Assembly: GCA_958299035.1 (NCBI GenBank)
Contig: CATQJL010000001.1
Span: forward strand, 80,125,594 to 80,189,593
Direction: 5' to 3'
Source: Cylicocyclus nassatus
Taxonomy: Eukaryota; Nematoda; Chromadorea; Rhabditida; Strongylidae
Length of the DNA stretch: 64,000 bases
Every line of letters begins with the position of its first letter. Position 1 is the first letter of the stretch. The translations under genes and the position numbers were made by a program. This document shows, one piece after another, positions 43,679 through 56,099 of the stretch. The notes below the pieces were generated by a model. That model saw nothing but the letters and a program-made list of their open reading frames with translations. It did not search any database and was not told the origin of the DNA.

Positions 43679-44056
43679 GTTTACCCTGCCGCAATAGCGG
43701 ATGAACAGGACGGATATGCATTGTTTTTGCATCAAGTTGATGACATCTGCTGCAAGCTTTCGTACCGGCAAAGCTTCGGCTGCGGGCTGATGGTTGAAGA
43801 AGGCGTAAATCAAATCAAAGCATCGTCTCGCAAAATTGCGGTAGTACAATATTTGAATTTGTTTTCAGATATATTGAAGAAAAATTTTCCAAGATCAGAG
43901 TTTCAACTTTGTTGCAGTGCTATTGATTTGGCTTTCGTAAATGAATATAAAAGAACAAAGGAAAGGGACACTACATACAACATGTTTGCTACCTCCTCAA
44001 ACTTCCCCGAGATGGCTTTGCCGTGTAATCGCTGTGGTCATCATACGATTGGGTAG
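43679..44056 (+). CDS. Possible host exon(s), unrecognised protein
   Basis: An open frame of 126 codons from 43679 to a stop at 44054-44056. It reads ...ADEQDGYALFLHQVDDICC... and ends with a Cys/His-rich NRCGHHTIG. Composition is protein-like (mixed charged and hydrophobic). CCGCAATAG (near 43697) and TTGTTTTCAG (near 43869) are acceptor-like, so the real exon may be shorter. No second copy in the window and no known domain. The terminal C-x2-C/HH is too short to call a zinc finger. Confidence 0.3.
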   Translation, partial: VYPAAIADEQDGYALFLHQVDDICCKLSYRQSFGCGLMVEEGVNQIKASSRKIAVVQYLNLFSDILKKNFPRSEFQLCCSAIDLAFVNEYKRTKERDTTYNMFATSSNFPEMALPCNRCGHHTIG

Positions 44057-44111
44057 ATTTCGTACTTTTTTTTTTGAATTAGCCGGAGGATAAGAAAAAC
44101 AACACAAGTTA

Positions 44112-44550
44112 TTTCAAAGGCAGTGTCTGGGCAAAAAGTCGATTTTGAGATTTTGAGCTTACCCGGGCCTTTTCGCTCTCCTGGATCCGAAAATTTACAT
44201 TGGAAGACGCAAAACGGGGAAAAAAGATTATAACGCAAGAGATAAACCAGCAGATGGGCGGACACGCTCTCAGCTTTCGGAGCGATCTTCTTGTTTCCGC
44301 TCGCCCTGGCATCGCCACCGGCCAAGCGCGAACGCGTAACTTGAAATCGGAAGCAAGAAGATCGCTCCGGAAGCTGGAAGAATAAAGTTCACAGTGGAAA
44401 AGACCTGGCCCACCTGCTGATTTCCCTCCTGCTATAGCCACTTTTCGCCGTTTTCACGCTCTCCAGCGTAGATTTTCGGAATCAGCATAGCGATTAGGCC
44501 CGAGTAAGCGCCAAATCTCAAAGTCGACTTTCTGCCTGGCACTAGTTTAA
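44112..44550. mobile_element. Palindromic MITE C6
   Basis: TTTCAAAGGCAGTGTCTGGG at the left; GCCTGGCACTAGTTTAA at the right. Both continue through inverted 'cgattttgagattttg' tracts. Inner arms contain GGAGCGATCTTCTTG and its complement around about 44315. Confidence 0.85.
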
Positions 44551-44971
44551 GACCTATATTCATGGATGAGAGATGCTTTCCTTGACTTAGAATAAGCCGA
44601 TGATATGCAAGAGTCTGGGTGGATTAAAAACTTTACACCTCTCTGACTGCAAAGGCTACCATTTTTGATCCTCTGCCCACCGAACATACCGTGATACCTA
44701 CTTTAAGCACAGGCTGTTGATGCCATTCTCCTTTCTGCCTGCAGGGTTCTTGGGTGTATTTTCCAGGTGTATTTGTTTCCGGTTTACCACACCCATTCCG
44801 ACAGGTTTGATTCAACAACTGAAAAAAACCAGATTAATGCTTGCAGAGGAAAAACGTAGTGGAGGTGCAAATCACCAGAGCTTTATCATACAGCTTAGCG
44901 CTTTTTTTGCATCTATTATACCTGGTATGACTTCGTGCACCAAAACAATCGAGCATGAAGGCGGCTCATCC

Positions 44972-45786
44972 CAGGGCTCGGCACAGGTGGCTTACGGGCA
45001 AGCTGGATATCGTTTTGGAATAAAAAGCAAGGAAGATTTCGTTGAAGCGGAAACCCTAACCTCCCTTCCCCACACACACAATCGCCTTCTGCCTTTATGT
45101 CACCCATCTTCTACAGAAGACGCAAATTGTCATTCTGGCCTTCGCGATCTGCAAAAACGAAAATCTCCTGTTTCAACCTGTTCGCCGGTTAGCGCGCAAA
45201 TTCAAACCGGACGAGAAATAAACAAAAGACTTGTTTGCAGCGAAGAGAAAATGAAATGACACTGAAATTGGGGTGTAGATGGGCAATAGGGAGTTAGGAC
45301 AATGTGCGAAGAATTGTGAAAAGATTATGTGAACTGAAAGCGTGGTAAACTTCTTCAGCAGTTAGAGGTGGCTATAAAAAGAAAAAGTCATATATTTTCC
45401 TTCCTTCACATAATTTTCTCACGTTTGTAACATAGCCTTGTTCGCATCAAAAACCCTAAAATTGAGTTTTTGAAGCCCTCCAAACCCCCTCTTCCTCGCC
45501 TAGCTACAGGCCTCCAGATATTTTGTATTTTGTATGGCGGCGGCAAGCCTGCTCCAAGCGCGCAAGGGTGCGCGCCGGACACAGCATGCCACCATTTCGG
45601 AGATTACAAGCATCTTTAGTTTCTTTTTTGTCTGTTTGATGTTGCTTTTATGTTTTGTTCCATTATTTTCCAATATTCGTTTTGATCTAATCATAATCGC
45701 GTCATAGGTGATGACGTACTTTGTGCCGAAGTCTACAGGGACTTCGCTTTTCAAAAATTGAAAAAGGCACCTCATGCTGAGCCCTG
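44972..45786. mobile_element. hAT-like element E2 with 8-bp duplication
   Basis: CAGGGCTCGGCACAGGTGGC at the left and an inverted GGCACCTCATGCTGAGCCCTG at the right. Flanks GCTCATCC (44964-44971) and GCTCATCA (45787-45794) agree at seven of eight bases, as expected of hAT. Homologous to E1. A 180-codon frame (44717-45259) crosses the element border and is therefore not a single old gene. Confidence 0.85.
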
Positions 45787-47190
45787 GCTCATCATCACGT
45801 AGCCTGCTGGCAAGTTATCAATGAAAGTTGAAACAGCCTCAAAAATCTTGCTTCCAGCATGACACTTGCTTCAGTGTTTCCCTTTGTACACAAAAACTTA
45901 TGGTCTGAATAAGGACCAAAAACCTTGTCGAGTAGACGCAAATGTTAAGTTTCAATATGTTAGGAAGGAACTTAAGTCGGGCACCAAAATAAAATCGCAA
46001 TAACTCCTAAATTTGTCTAACGTAAATGAGTTTTGATATATCATTCGATACAACAAAGCTAGCTTTACAAGATATTGTTAATGCTAATGCCTACATTAGC
46101 TTTGATCCACCGAAGTTCGAAGCTGAAAATTCCATGTGCTTCAAGACCTTAAGAAAAATAGAAACAAAATCGCAACTCCGTCAGAAAAATTCTACGAAAT
46201 TATCAGACATTTATACACAGCCACCGCATTCTCTTTTTTTGCTAGAAATTCAGAAAACCAAGGTTTCTATGTTTTTGTCAAATCTTTCTACACTAGCAGT
46301 TGTATACTGCATGCCCTTGTAAGTATAAGGTTGGATATAAATATTGCATTAAAATAGGTACAAACCATAATGAATCATATTTCTTAATCAAAGATAGGAC
46401 TGATATATTACTGGATAAAACAGAGCTAGTTGTAAAAGATAATGTCTACATAATTGTGTCATCTATGACCCATGCGAAGTTTGAGGCTACAAATTAAAAG
46501 AAGCCAACGGCCCGAAAAAGTGAAATCTGAACTTTGTTATAAAAAGTCTTGCAAATCTTCAACTTGCTCGAAGATTATACTCTTTGCCTTAGACATTGAT
46601 GTGTAAACTCACCATCTTTCGAAGAAACGAAGTTTTCTTACTTTTACAAGTGATGCTGGACTGTGTCTAGCTCTTCTCTTTCGGGTTTTTATGCCAATTT
46701 TAAATATCCCTCAGAAATCTGAGAGATGTTCGAAATTGGACTGAAAAAGTGAAGATACTGAGATTGAATCAGATGTTTGCAGATAACCTTAGTAGAACAT
46801 GTGTATGACTCTGATATGTTGGCAATGTACGATAAATCTCTGATGCGATTCCCAACTAGCATTGAATGACCACTTTTGGAATTTTGTCTTATTCTAGACG
46901 CTACTGTCCATGATGACTCATTCCATTCCATAATACTTCTTCAACATCTAAATTGATATGATTAATTGACTGCGATAAGATTTCTATCCCATGTATGTAT
47001 CTGAATCTAAAGTCCATATGCCCATTGAGATTTTGTGTTTTTTCAACTCTATTCATTTATATTTCTTACTATCCCATATCTACCATTATGTTAGTTCAGG
47101 TATGATCAACGAATTTTTTCAATCAGTCCAGCCTGTTGACTTGCTTACTCTCTGACTGAGTTACAAAATGTGATGCCATGTTGACATTTC
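45787..47190. other. No gene recognised; fragment of a dispersed repeat
   Basis: Around 45960-46130 the sequence 'ttcgatacaacaaagctagctt' resembles the N-element arms (59.95 and 61.25 kb). A plus-strand frame here (46026-46322) is likely repeat-derived. Confidence 0.4.
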
Positions 47191-47560
47191 GAAGTCATTG
47201 GACTCTCCGCGGGGTTTTTACGCTAATTATTATTTCACGATGGCCTTGCGCTTATTCTATTACTTTGAAAGCATTTTTGCTGGCATACGTGACGACATGA
47301 GTACCATCTCCATACATTATAGTTTAGCTTTTCTCCCCTGTCGCATATGAGCTATTCAGTACTACTCCCCTTTTTGCTATTCACTTATAATCATTAGACT
47401 CTTCCCAGTGCACTGGCTTCGCGACAGTGTATCCACTGCCGAAACGTCGTTTACTTGCCGGAATATCTCAAGTTCGTTTTGCTGGCATGTAATGTTCATG
47501 GGTACCATCTCTATGATCACATTCATGCAATAGTGAACTTGTAGTCATTTGGCAGTCACC
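47190..47560. repeat. Diverged tandem duplication, about 195-bp unit
   Basis: GTCATTGGACTCT (47193) recurs as AATCATTAGACTCT (47388). TTTTTGCTGGCATACG with ATGAGTACCATCTC (47273-47310) recurs as TTTTGCTGGCATGTAA with ATGGGTACCATCTC (47477-47515). Spacing is about 195-200 bp in both cases. Confidence 0.65.
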
Positions 47561-50500
47561 TGCAAGCTGTATCATTACATTTTTCAAAAAATTGGACCCG
47601 AACTACGTGATAATATATTAGCTCATGAATGACTAAGTGTTTTTGTTCGTTTGTAAGGAATGCCAAGAGCGTATTGAATAAAATAAATAAAGTCAAGGAA
47701 AACAGCTGATGTAAGGCTAATTTACAGTTTTACTTCTGAAGACTTGTAGTAACTACTGAAATGCAAGTACAGCTCAGCATTTTTGACAAAACGTGGAAGT
47801 CGTTTTCTCGATTTTTAGCAAAGAATACGGCAAAAGCATATACTGGGTTGTCTCACAATTTTTTTCAGTTTTGAATTTTTGCCGCATTAAGTCATGCATT
47901 TCTTGATTCTGATCAGGCAAGGTACCATTCGGTAGAGCAAAGCACGCTCTATAAAATGATGTGTAAGTGCTTGCGCAGCTTGCATCTTGAAGCCGAGATT
48001 AAGAAAATTTCGGAAGCCTGAAAACTGAATAATTTTCTATCTTCGTCCAAAGAAAACTTACCCGATTTCCCACTCGCTCATGTATACACACTCCGCATAA
48101 GACAATCAAAAATGTTGTTGCTGTATGTGTTCTTGTATTAGAAACCGAGAAAACTAAAAATTTCAAGCTTTTTAAAAAGCGTTGTTGTGCTGTTTCCACA
48201 TAGTAAATGTGCTCTACAAATTTTCGAAGGTACCACCCAGAATTTCAGCTTTCTACAAGCTTTAGTTCCCGAGAAAAATCAATTTTGTTATAAAAGACCC
48301 TAGCGAGAATAAATAAGACTGAGATCTCGAATAAAAGCGCTTCTACATAGGAAGCTGAAAATTTACAGTTGTGGTAAAGGCTTGTAATGTAAGTTCAATT
48401 AAGTGAAAAAACCTTTTGTTTTTCGCTTTCTGACCCAGAAAAAATGCAACAAGGGAATGAATAATGAGGAGATATGTTTGACTGTCATTCTTATGTGGAG
48501 TGTGTTTGCGTGAGCAAGTGAAACATCGATAAGTTCTCTTTGGACGAAGATAAGAAATTTTTCCAGTTTTTCAAACATCCAAACTTTTTTGTAAGATCTT
48601 TCTGAAAGTATTCTAAATCTGTTTCAATTTTTCTTATATTTTTCTAGCGCATGGACTTTCTGAGTTTTGCCTTCGATCTTCGCGTGGAGCTGATGCAGGC
48701 ATTCGAACAATATCTTGCAGAGCTAGCTTGGCACTATCAAATAATATATCAGAACCTATATACTGGGTGTCCGATGACTTTTATACCGTTTTTACTTACT
48801 CCCGGAATAATTCATTTTATTACAGTTTTTGAATAGGCGGTACTTCGAAAGAGCAAAACAAGCCCTACAAGGAAGCAACCAAATATCTGACTAAAGTTGT
48901 TTTACATGATGTTCGAAGCCGAAACCGTCCGCCGTCTAGTAAACTCTTACGAGCTTCTTGCTTGCTCATGCCAATACTCCCTAATTATCTGTGAAATTCG
49001 TTATAATTTCTGTGGCCAAAACTTGCGAAACACATGGACTAAAGTAGCCTAAAAATACGAAAAGTCGTCTTTTGGAGAAATTTTTGCAATAAATATCTCT
49101 TGAATTTATAACCTGTAAAAAAAGCCAAAAAATCATGTTAAGCTTCCAAGAGTTTGCTTTATAGAAGAGTTTATGTGAAAACAGCCCAGTGCAGCTCTGG
49201 CAAAAACATCAAAGACATTTTTATTTCATTTCAATGGCAAAAAGCAACTGTATAGACATAGATGTCGGATGCGGATGCTATGTGCTTGAACAAGCAGGAA
49301 GTCCTTCAAGATTTTTTGGACGAAGATACAATTCTTTTGTCGAATTTTCGGGCAATCAGATCTAACATATGCTAAATTGAAAATCATGATCATTCCTATA
49401 GAACGAAAGAAATTCGTTAATCAAAACCAATTTGAATCAATTTTTGCTGGACCCTTTAGCATTTTCGCGATCGGAACTCAAAGGATGCGGTTTGACAACT
49501 TCCCATTACAAGCTTGCATCACTCCCATACGCCAACACTATTTTTGGTTTGAGTGTTATAAAACAGCGAGTGTTCTCTTCCATGGGCACATTTATTGATC
49601 AAAAAGACTGTGGTTAAATTCAAGATTTACTAGATCAAAAATCAGGGTATTGTCATGGCACAGGGCTGTGAAAAGCGAAAGCTGCCACCCCCGAAGATAG
49701 TGCATGAGCGGTTGACCTGAAGCTCTTCGAAAACTGAAGTGAATCTTGCAAAAATCAAAAAAAAGCAAATCTTCTTTGAATATAATGAGTTACTTGCAAG
49801 TGTTGCAAAGGAAAGAAATGACCAGAAGATAGCAGTAAGGGAACAATCTGGATGAGAAACAGTCCCGTTTTTCCTTATGTTTTGTGCAAAAGGTTGCTCT
49901 TTTGCGATCATTTACGTAGTAGTTGAGAATTCGAGCCAGAGGTGAAGATAATGTCTCAAGGCGTATTTCTAAAAACAACGCTCTTCCGCTCCACAGTGTA
50001 AGCATGTAAAGATGTAACGACCCAGCAACTCCCGCTTCCTATTACGCCGCCGGAAATTGCCAAGTGTTTGTTTTTTGTTGAATGTTTGTCAGGTTGGGGC
50101 AGTACTAAAGTTCACAAGTAGAGTAAAGTGCAGTTATCGAGTAAGGGTATACTAACCAGGTTCCTTTCAGAAGAACGCCGCTGCTCCAGAATTTTTGAGC
50201 TAGAAGAAGATAAGCAGCGCGTGCTCTTTGAAGTGTTTTGAAAAAGGAAATTGAGCAGTAGTTGTAGTACAGCTGTTGGAACAGTCTGATGATAATCTAA
50301 GCGAAAGGAGCTTATAATTTCGTCTAAGGATAACAAGGGAAGAACTTGTTGCCTCAATATCTCACCATTCTTCCAATGGACCCAGCTAAGCTTCATACTT
50401 TATAAAAGAAATCTGCGAAAAAAATGGGTTATAAAGATTTCTGTAATTGATTTGTGCAGACTTGAAATGAGACAGAGATTTGACTCTATGTTTCTAAATA

Positions 50501-50814
50501 TCAAAAAAAGTTTACTTTTCAATCTCTTTCAAAAGCTACTGAATAAGTTAATTACTGCATATCACCGGGAGCTTGGTCTTGAATTTGAGAACTGTGGGCT
50601 TCCCTAAAGAGCAGCCAATGTCAGTCTTCCGCATTATTTTGGAGACACGTTTATAACATCTCGTAAGTAGTATTCTAGAGCAAAACTCAGTCTCTAACAA
50701 ACGAATATCAAACGCACCGATAAAACGATTTGCAGAACAAGAAGAAATGATTCTTATGCAAGGTAGCAGTCATCGAGCTTTAGGCTCTCAAAGACAGCAC
50801 TGAGATTTCAATAT
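47561..50814. other. No gene firmly recognised
   Basis: A minus-strand stretch at 48063-48140 (HTATTFLIVLCGVCIHER) has a consensus donor CGG|GTAAGT but a weak acceptor, so it is left as undecided. Other frames lack support. Confidence 0.35.
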
Positions 50815-50816
50815 TA

Positions 50817-51794
50817 GGCTGTCTCATAAGTTTCTTACCTTTGACTTCAAAATCAATATCCGTACAGATACTTCGTATAATCGTATTTCTCAAAGTTTAA
50901 AATTCTTAATCACATGTGTGGGAGGACCAGGACGATTGCGGAGTTTGCCATTACACCTCAATCATTTTTTTCTTCATTTTTAACAAGAGAACGACCCCAA
51001 CTTAAGGTGGCAAATGGATTGAACCAAATATCCTTGTTGTACATCATTATTATCTTTGAATTGTCATCGCATATCATTCCATTATTATGCGTCTTTATGA
51101 GCTGATTCCAAATCTATCTTCTATATCTGCGATGTCATTCTCTGGAAAAAATTATGAGCGTAAGTGTCCAAATTTGGCAAAACAGCGCCACATTCTCAAG
51201 ATCTGGTTGTTCAAAAACATTTATATGTGTCTCCGGTAAATGTGAGTATTCCTTGAAATCAGTAAACAATATCTTTCTAGTCGTACACTTTCAAGCAAGA
51301 TATTAATGCGTTAGAAATCCAATGACTTCACACATTCAACTGCGTTCAAATGTATAAAAGCACTGGAGCTCTACTGCAGTGCTTGAACCCGACTTGGAGG
51401 TGTTGACTACCAAAATATGGAGTGCAATGATTTTAAGGGATTCTCACATTTACCGGAGACGCAGGTAAGCGTTATTTGAACAACTAGTTCTTGAGGGTGT
51501 AGCGCGGAATGTTTGCCGAATTTGGAAATTTGAACGGTGATAGCTTATTCCAGTGAGCGGCATCGCAAACATGGAAGGGAGATTTGGAATCAACTCGTTA
51601 AGACGCAACTAATGATTTGCGGTTTAATCCAATTGCCACCTCAAGTTGGAATCGTTCCCTTTTGAGAAAGGGAAAAATAAGCGATTGCAGACCTTGCTTT
51701 GCCCTATCCTATGGTAACCCAAGCTGCACTCGCTAAAGGAAAGAAACTGAAAGACTGCAATTCTTTTAAAGTCGGAAAAAATAATCTGACATCC
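50817..51794. mobile_element. Almost wholly palindromic mariner-like element M
   Basis: TTAGGCTGTC at the left and, inverted, TTAGGATGTC at the right, with TA at 50815-50816 and 51795-51796. Inverted similarity can be followed nearly end to centre, for example 'ccaacttaaggtggcaaatgg' against 'ccaacttgaggtggcaattgg' and GTCTCCGGTAAATGTGAG on both sides of about 51340. No ORF spans the element. Confidence 0.85.
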
Positions 51795-51796
51795 TA

Positions 51797-52387
51797 ATGT
51801 ACCGCAATTTTATGCGGATACAGTTGGAAAGCATTCTCAGCTCTGTCAATGCGCTGTTCATATGAAGTTTGTGGCCAGACTTGAACCTTTTTCAGAAGGC
51901 TTCAGCGAGTATTGAATGTTTGCTTATATCTTGTACTTACTGTAACATCAATAAAGCGCTATTTAACAAACGAAGGCGGTGCTCATTGATCAGCAGGTTA
52001 GATGACTCCCAAAACAAAGTTTCAGTTAAATTGAAATTCTCAATTGTCTTGCCCGATAAAGTACTCAAAAATGCTTAATGGTCAATCCGTGAAGATTACG
52101 GAACTGGGCGAAAGTCTAGAATATCATTGCACAGATGAATGGTAAGAGGCGCGGCTCGGGCTGGTTTAGTTGAAGTCTCCCTTCAATATGCAACAGTCGT
52201 GAAGCACTGTACTTTGATTTCTGATTGGTTGTAAAAAGTCGGTTGCGAGCGAGAGTTCACTAATTTACTTCAACAAGCCAACCATTATGATGTCGACATT
52301 TCAGCAAAACAGAAATATCGAAATTCCTATTTCAAACTAAGTTACGACCATGCGACGGTTTTGTCCCAGGAAAATCCGTCGCGATGG
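51797..52387. other. No gene recognised
   Basis: Short frames only. Confidence 0.5.
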
Positions 52388-52589
52388 GGCCCCATACAGA
52401 CTTCACGCGATTTGATCGTCGCGATTCAATCGCCGCGATTTCCATTCATTTCCATTTTATATTCAAGAATTTCGGGCTGGAAAAGTATCACAACCGAATG
52501 CAAGTTGATTGGCATGAAATGATGTTGTAACAGTTGTCTTGTCGCGATTCAGTCGCGACGAACAAATCGCGTGAAGTCTGTCCGGGGCC
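52388..52589. mobile_element. 202-bp MITE I
   Basis: GGCCCCATACAGACTTCACG at the left and, inverted, GGCCCCGGACAGACTTCACG at the right. CGATTTG and TCGTCGCGA extend the arms to about 45 bp. A diverged relative sharing TAACAGTTGTCTTGT and ATCGCGTGA lies at 53.2 kb. A target duplication is not evident. Confidence 0.85.
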
Positions 52590-53730
52590 ATAGCGCTGAT
52601 TCTCTTGAGGACGTGCGATTTTAAAAAATTTTATTTTTCTGATTGTTTGTATCAATAGCTTTCCAAAAAAAAAGCAGAAAAACTTGAATGATTTTTGATC
52701 GGAATAATGAGCTTCCGACGGTTTCGCCGCGAATATGTTTTGTGTTTTCACAAAAGACATGAAGTACAGAGAAATCTTTCTTTATCTTTCGCCACGGTCG
52801 TTTATTTTCTGAATCTTCCTTAACTGTATAGACAGCATGTGCAGTTTTGCGCGTCTTGAATGCAGAAAAACATCATATTACAATCATCATGGCACCTTGG
52901 GCAGGACATATGTACGAGGGAGTACCGTCGTGCGATCGTTCATTGCAAGGCAAGGTTAAGAAATTGAATATCGACCGGCCATCAAGTTAGCATATGGTTG
53001 AGTAGCTCAAGAGCTTTCATTTTCTCTGCTTTTTGCGATTTCCACGCAAAGAGCAGAGAAAATTGAATCATCGCCTCGCGATTCTCCCGACTAGACAACT
53101 GTTACTAGACATTGTATACCGATCATCTTACAATCCGGCTTTGATAGTTAGCCTCGATTAGCCGTGTCGGGAAACTATCACAACGAAATGCAAGAAATCG
53201 GTACGCAGTGGATTCGTAACAGTTGTCTTGTTGGTAAATCGCGAGGCGACGAAATCGCGTGATGTATGTCTGGCCCTTCAGGTGACTCGCAAGCTGTATA
53301 ACAATCCCCACTGCTATGTTTTACGGAAGAAGGAAGCGTAAACTCTATCTAAAATTATAATAAAGCTTCGGCTTCGTTTTTCAATCACAACGACACAAGC
53401 CTGAGTCAGGGGCAAATATTACAAAAAAATGATTTTCCAGTTTCTATCTGAAGTAGATTATCGTCGCATTAGCTCAGAGAGAAAAACCAAGTTTTTTGAG
53501 TCGTGAAGAAGAAAGCTGTCAATTACTTCAAGATACTGTAGACAAAGATTCTGAGGTAAGAACAAACCGTTTTTACTCCTGCTTCGAATTTAGTAATGAT
53601 ATCCTTGTAAACTGATTCCACGTCTTCTAATTTTGGATCCGGAGATCTGAATTGTAGACAAAAAGTACGGAAACATTGCGCAAAAAGACCTACGTTAAAG
53701 GCGAGCCGACAAGAAAGGAGTAGTCATAAC
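52590..53730. other. No gene; diverged relative of MITE I
   Basis: The stretch ending near 53280 (AATCGCGTGATGTATGTCTGGCC) resembles the right end of MITE I; its left end was not located. Confidence 0.45.
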
Positions 53731-54651
53731 CAGGGTAAAGCGGGGGGTGCGGCACGCCGCAGGGGGGGGGGGTCGTTAGGGGGAGGGGGTAGGTAGGGGG
53801 AGGGGGTCGTATCGACGCAAGGTCAAAAGCACTTGTACAAGCTGTGTGACTAAATTGACTTGATGAAAGCGCTGTTGAAATCCTGCAAAATTCAAGTTCA
53901 ACGACACAAACTTGCAGATACCGTATGCCTACCGTAACCTACCGTACCTCTAATCAAGCATAATTGTCGTAATTCGCGTATCGAATAACCCCTATGCGCC
54001 AAGTTTCAACGAACTCTGAGGTCTCCGAGCAGTAAACAACCTTGTATAAAGCAGTAATTTAAAACATGATTAACTTCATCTTAACGGTGAGTAAGCTACC
54101 TCTTCTTGCACTCAATACAAAGCACTACTCCTTCTTTGTCCACCTCAGGAATCCCGCTTCAGAAGACCTCCAAACTATTGAATTAGAAGCCAACCAAAAT
54201 CTCGTTTTCCTCATTTTTCGCTTTTGATCGCTGTGCTTTCACCAAATATTACTCAGAGCTAAGAAGACGAATCAGGCTCAAAACATCCCTATGGAATCTA
54301 CGAGGTTTAGGCTATTGATTCATATAAATATTGTCCGCTAAAAATGTTTTTTTGATATAGTTAATGGCCTGCGGCACCCCCCCCCCCCCCCCTCAAAACC
54401 TGCGGCTGCCGCTGCGGCTGCCGCATTTCACTTAGGTAGCCTAGTATCTTGAATCTTCAGAATTCGCTCAAACTTTGTCTACAGGGGTTAATTGACATGT
54501 TCATTATGGATATGTTGCCCATTATGTTTGACAGGGCCTCCAAGTAATGCTATCTTAGGGGTATAGTCCAGGGGGGGGGCTTATCAAAACAGCAATCAGG
54601 GGGGGGGGGTCGTAACCAGCGATCGTGTGCCACACCCCTTGCTTGACCCTG
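53731..54651. mobile_element. hAT-type hairpin element P2, one arm deleted
   Basis: CAGGGTAAAGCGGGGGGTGC at the left and, inverted, CAGGGTCAAGCAAGGGGTGT at the right. Exact 8-bp duplication GTCATAAC (53723-53730 and 54652-54659). It is homologous to P1 in reverse orientation. One arm is complete to the GCGGCACC centre. After the centre the sequence jumps directly to the P1 segment CATTTCACTTAGGTAGCC, so about 330 bp of the second arm are missing. Confidence 0.93.
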
Positions 54652-54659
54652 GTCATAAC

Positions 54660-56099
54660 CATATGGACTCGGTATCAAGGAACAATTTAGAATTGCTGTC
54701 TGCAATGGTTGCATTTGGGATTAACATCACTCCGCGCAATTAATCTTCTACTTGTTGATGGCTTTTACGTAAGCATAAGTCACCTTATCTTGATCTTCGA
54801 AAAATTTGTACACCTTCTCATTGAGTTGCAGAAGAAATGGTTTATCCGAGTCACTACAGTTGAACTGACGCGCATCGGAGATGGATAACGTGAACGGGAT
54901 CTAAACTATCAGATCATTTGTGAACGATATGAGTTCAGAACTGACCACAAGGATTGTGAGCCAAGCAAACATGCCACTGTGGATATTGCTTTGACTACTC
55001 TATTTATAAGGCGCACAAAAGAACACCAAATGACAGTAATTCCACTTTGAAAAGCAAAGGGAAACTCTACTTACTTTCGGTAGCCTATTAGCGAAAGGGC
55101 AATGACACTTGGGTGAACTGCTGATCCTCGGTTGTCCTTGATAATTTATTTTACACTCTGAAATAAGTAGCAGTGTTGTTCTCTGAATACACGAATGCAG
55201 TGACACGATTTCCAAAAATAAATGCAGTTTTGCGAACTCAACCATCAGTGAACTTCGACAAAACAATTCGGTAATAATGATAAAATTCATTTTGCTAGAT
55301 GATTACCGCTCTGCTCGCCCAAAGAGTGGCAAGCAGTATCTCCTGAAGCCTGGCGTTATTGTTGTTTAAGTCATTTATTCCTGCAATTGCTGACAAGTGA
55401 TTCAAAAAGAAAGCAAAGGTACAGTCATTAGCTATGGTACTATTGTGATGTCGATTAGAGCAATCAGTTTATTGTGAATAAAGTGTAATTACCAGTCTTG
55501 ATTTCTGAGCAAACAAGAGCTGCCCGCTCCATGAATGATTTGTGACTGCATGCTTGTTGTGCCGCATAAGTTCTGTCCGACTTGCAGTTTTCATATTCAA
55601 AATACTAGAACGTTTTTCAAAATCAACTTTTTAAGACTACATTATCTTCCAAAGATTAAGCATTTGTTGGCTATCAAAAGTATACTAAGACTTGCGAAAA
55701 TCGCCATTGATGAAGAAGCAAGGGAGTTCTACAATGTCCCTGCAAACCCGCTTTTTTTGAAGTGATATTTCCTCATAAAGACTGACAACTATAGATTGGC
55801 CGTCGATGAATAAAGACAATTTTGAAGATAATTTCAAAACCAAGAAGACTCCATAGAGACATTGTCGCCCAAAAATTATCTCAAGCAAGTCAAAAGAAAC
55901 TTTTCACTTCGCTTCAGTACACGCATCCATCCATTCTTGTGCATTTGGCACCCTCAAAGGCAAGTTTGAGCAAGAGGTGTAGCCACAATCCGTCAGATAT
56001 CCGCCCCCTTGAATTATGTCTCAATAAATCCCTCCGAATTGCCTTTTACCTTCCGTAAGCATAAGAAAGAGGCTCTATCGGGGATAATGAGTAGTTAGC
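54660..56099. other. No gene; F-family end fragment
   Basis: GCATAAGTTCTGTCCGA at 55569, followed by sequence like the right arm of F1 ('aacgtttttcaaaatcaacttttt'), is an orphan end. A minus-strand frame (55000-55290) ends near a donor-like AAAG|TAAGT but lacks further support. Confidence 0.45.

Noticed and set aside
44717..45259. 180-codon plus-strand frame
   Set aside because: It runs across the left border of element E2 at 44972, so it is a chance fusion of flank and transposon sequence.
46026..46322. 98-codon plus-strand frame ending at a donor-like CTTGTAAGT
   Set aside because: Part of it matches the dispersed N-element arm (ACCATTCGATA...), so coding is unlikely.
48063..48140. Minus-strand hydrophobic segment with a good GTAAGT donor
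   Set aside because: The acceptor is weak, no adjoining exon was found, and the stretch is too short to support.
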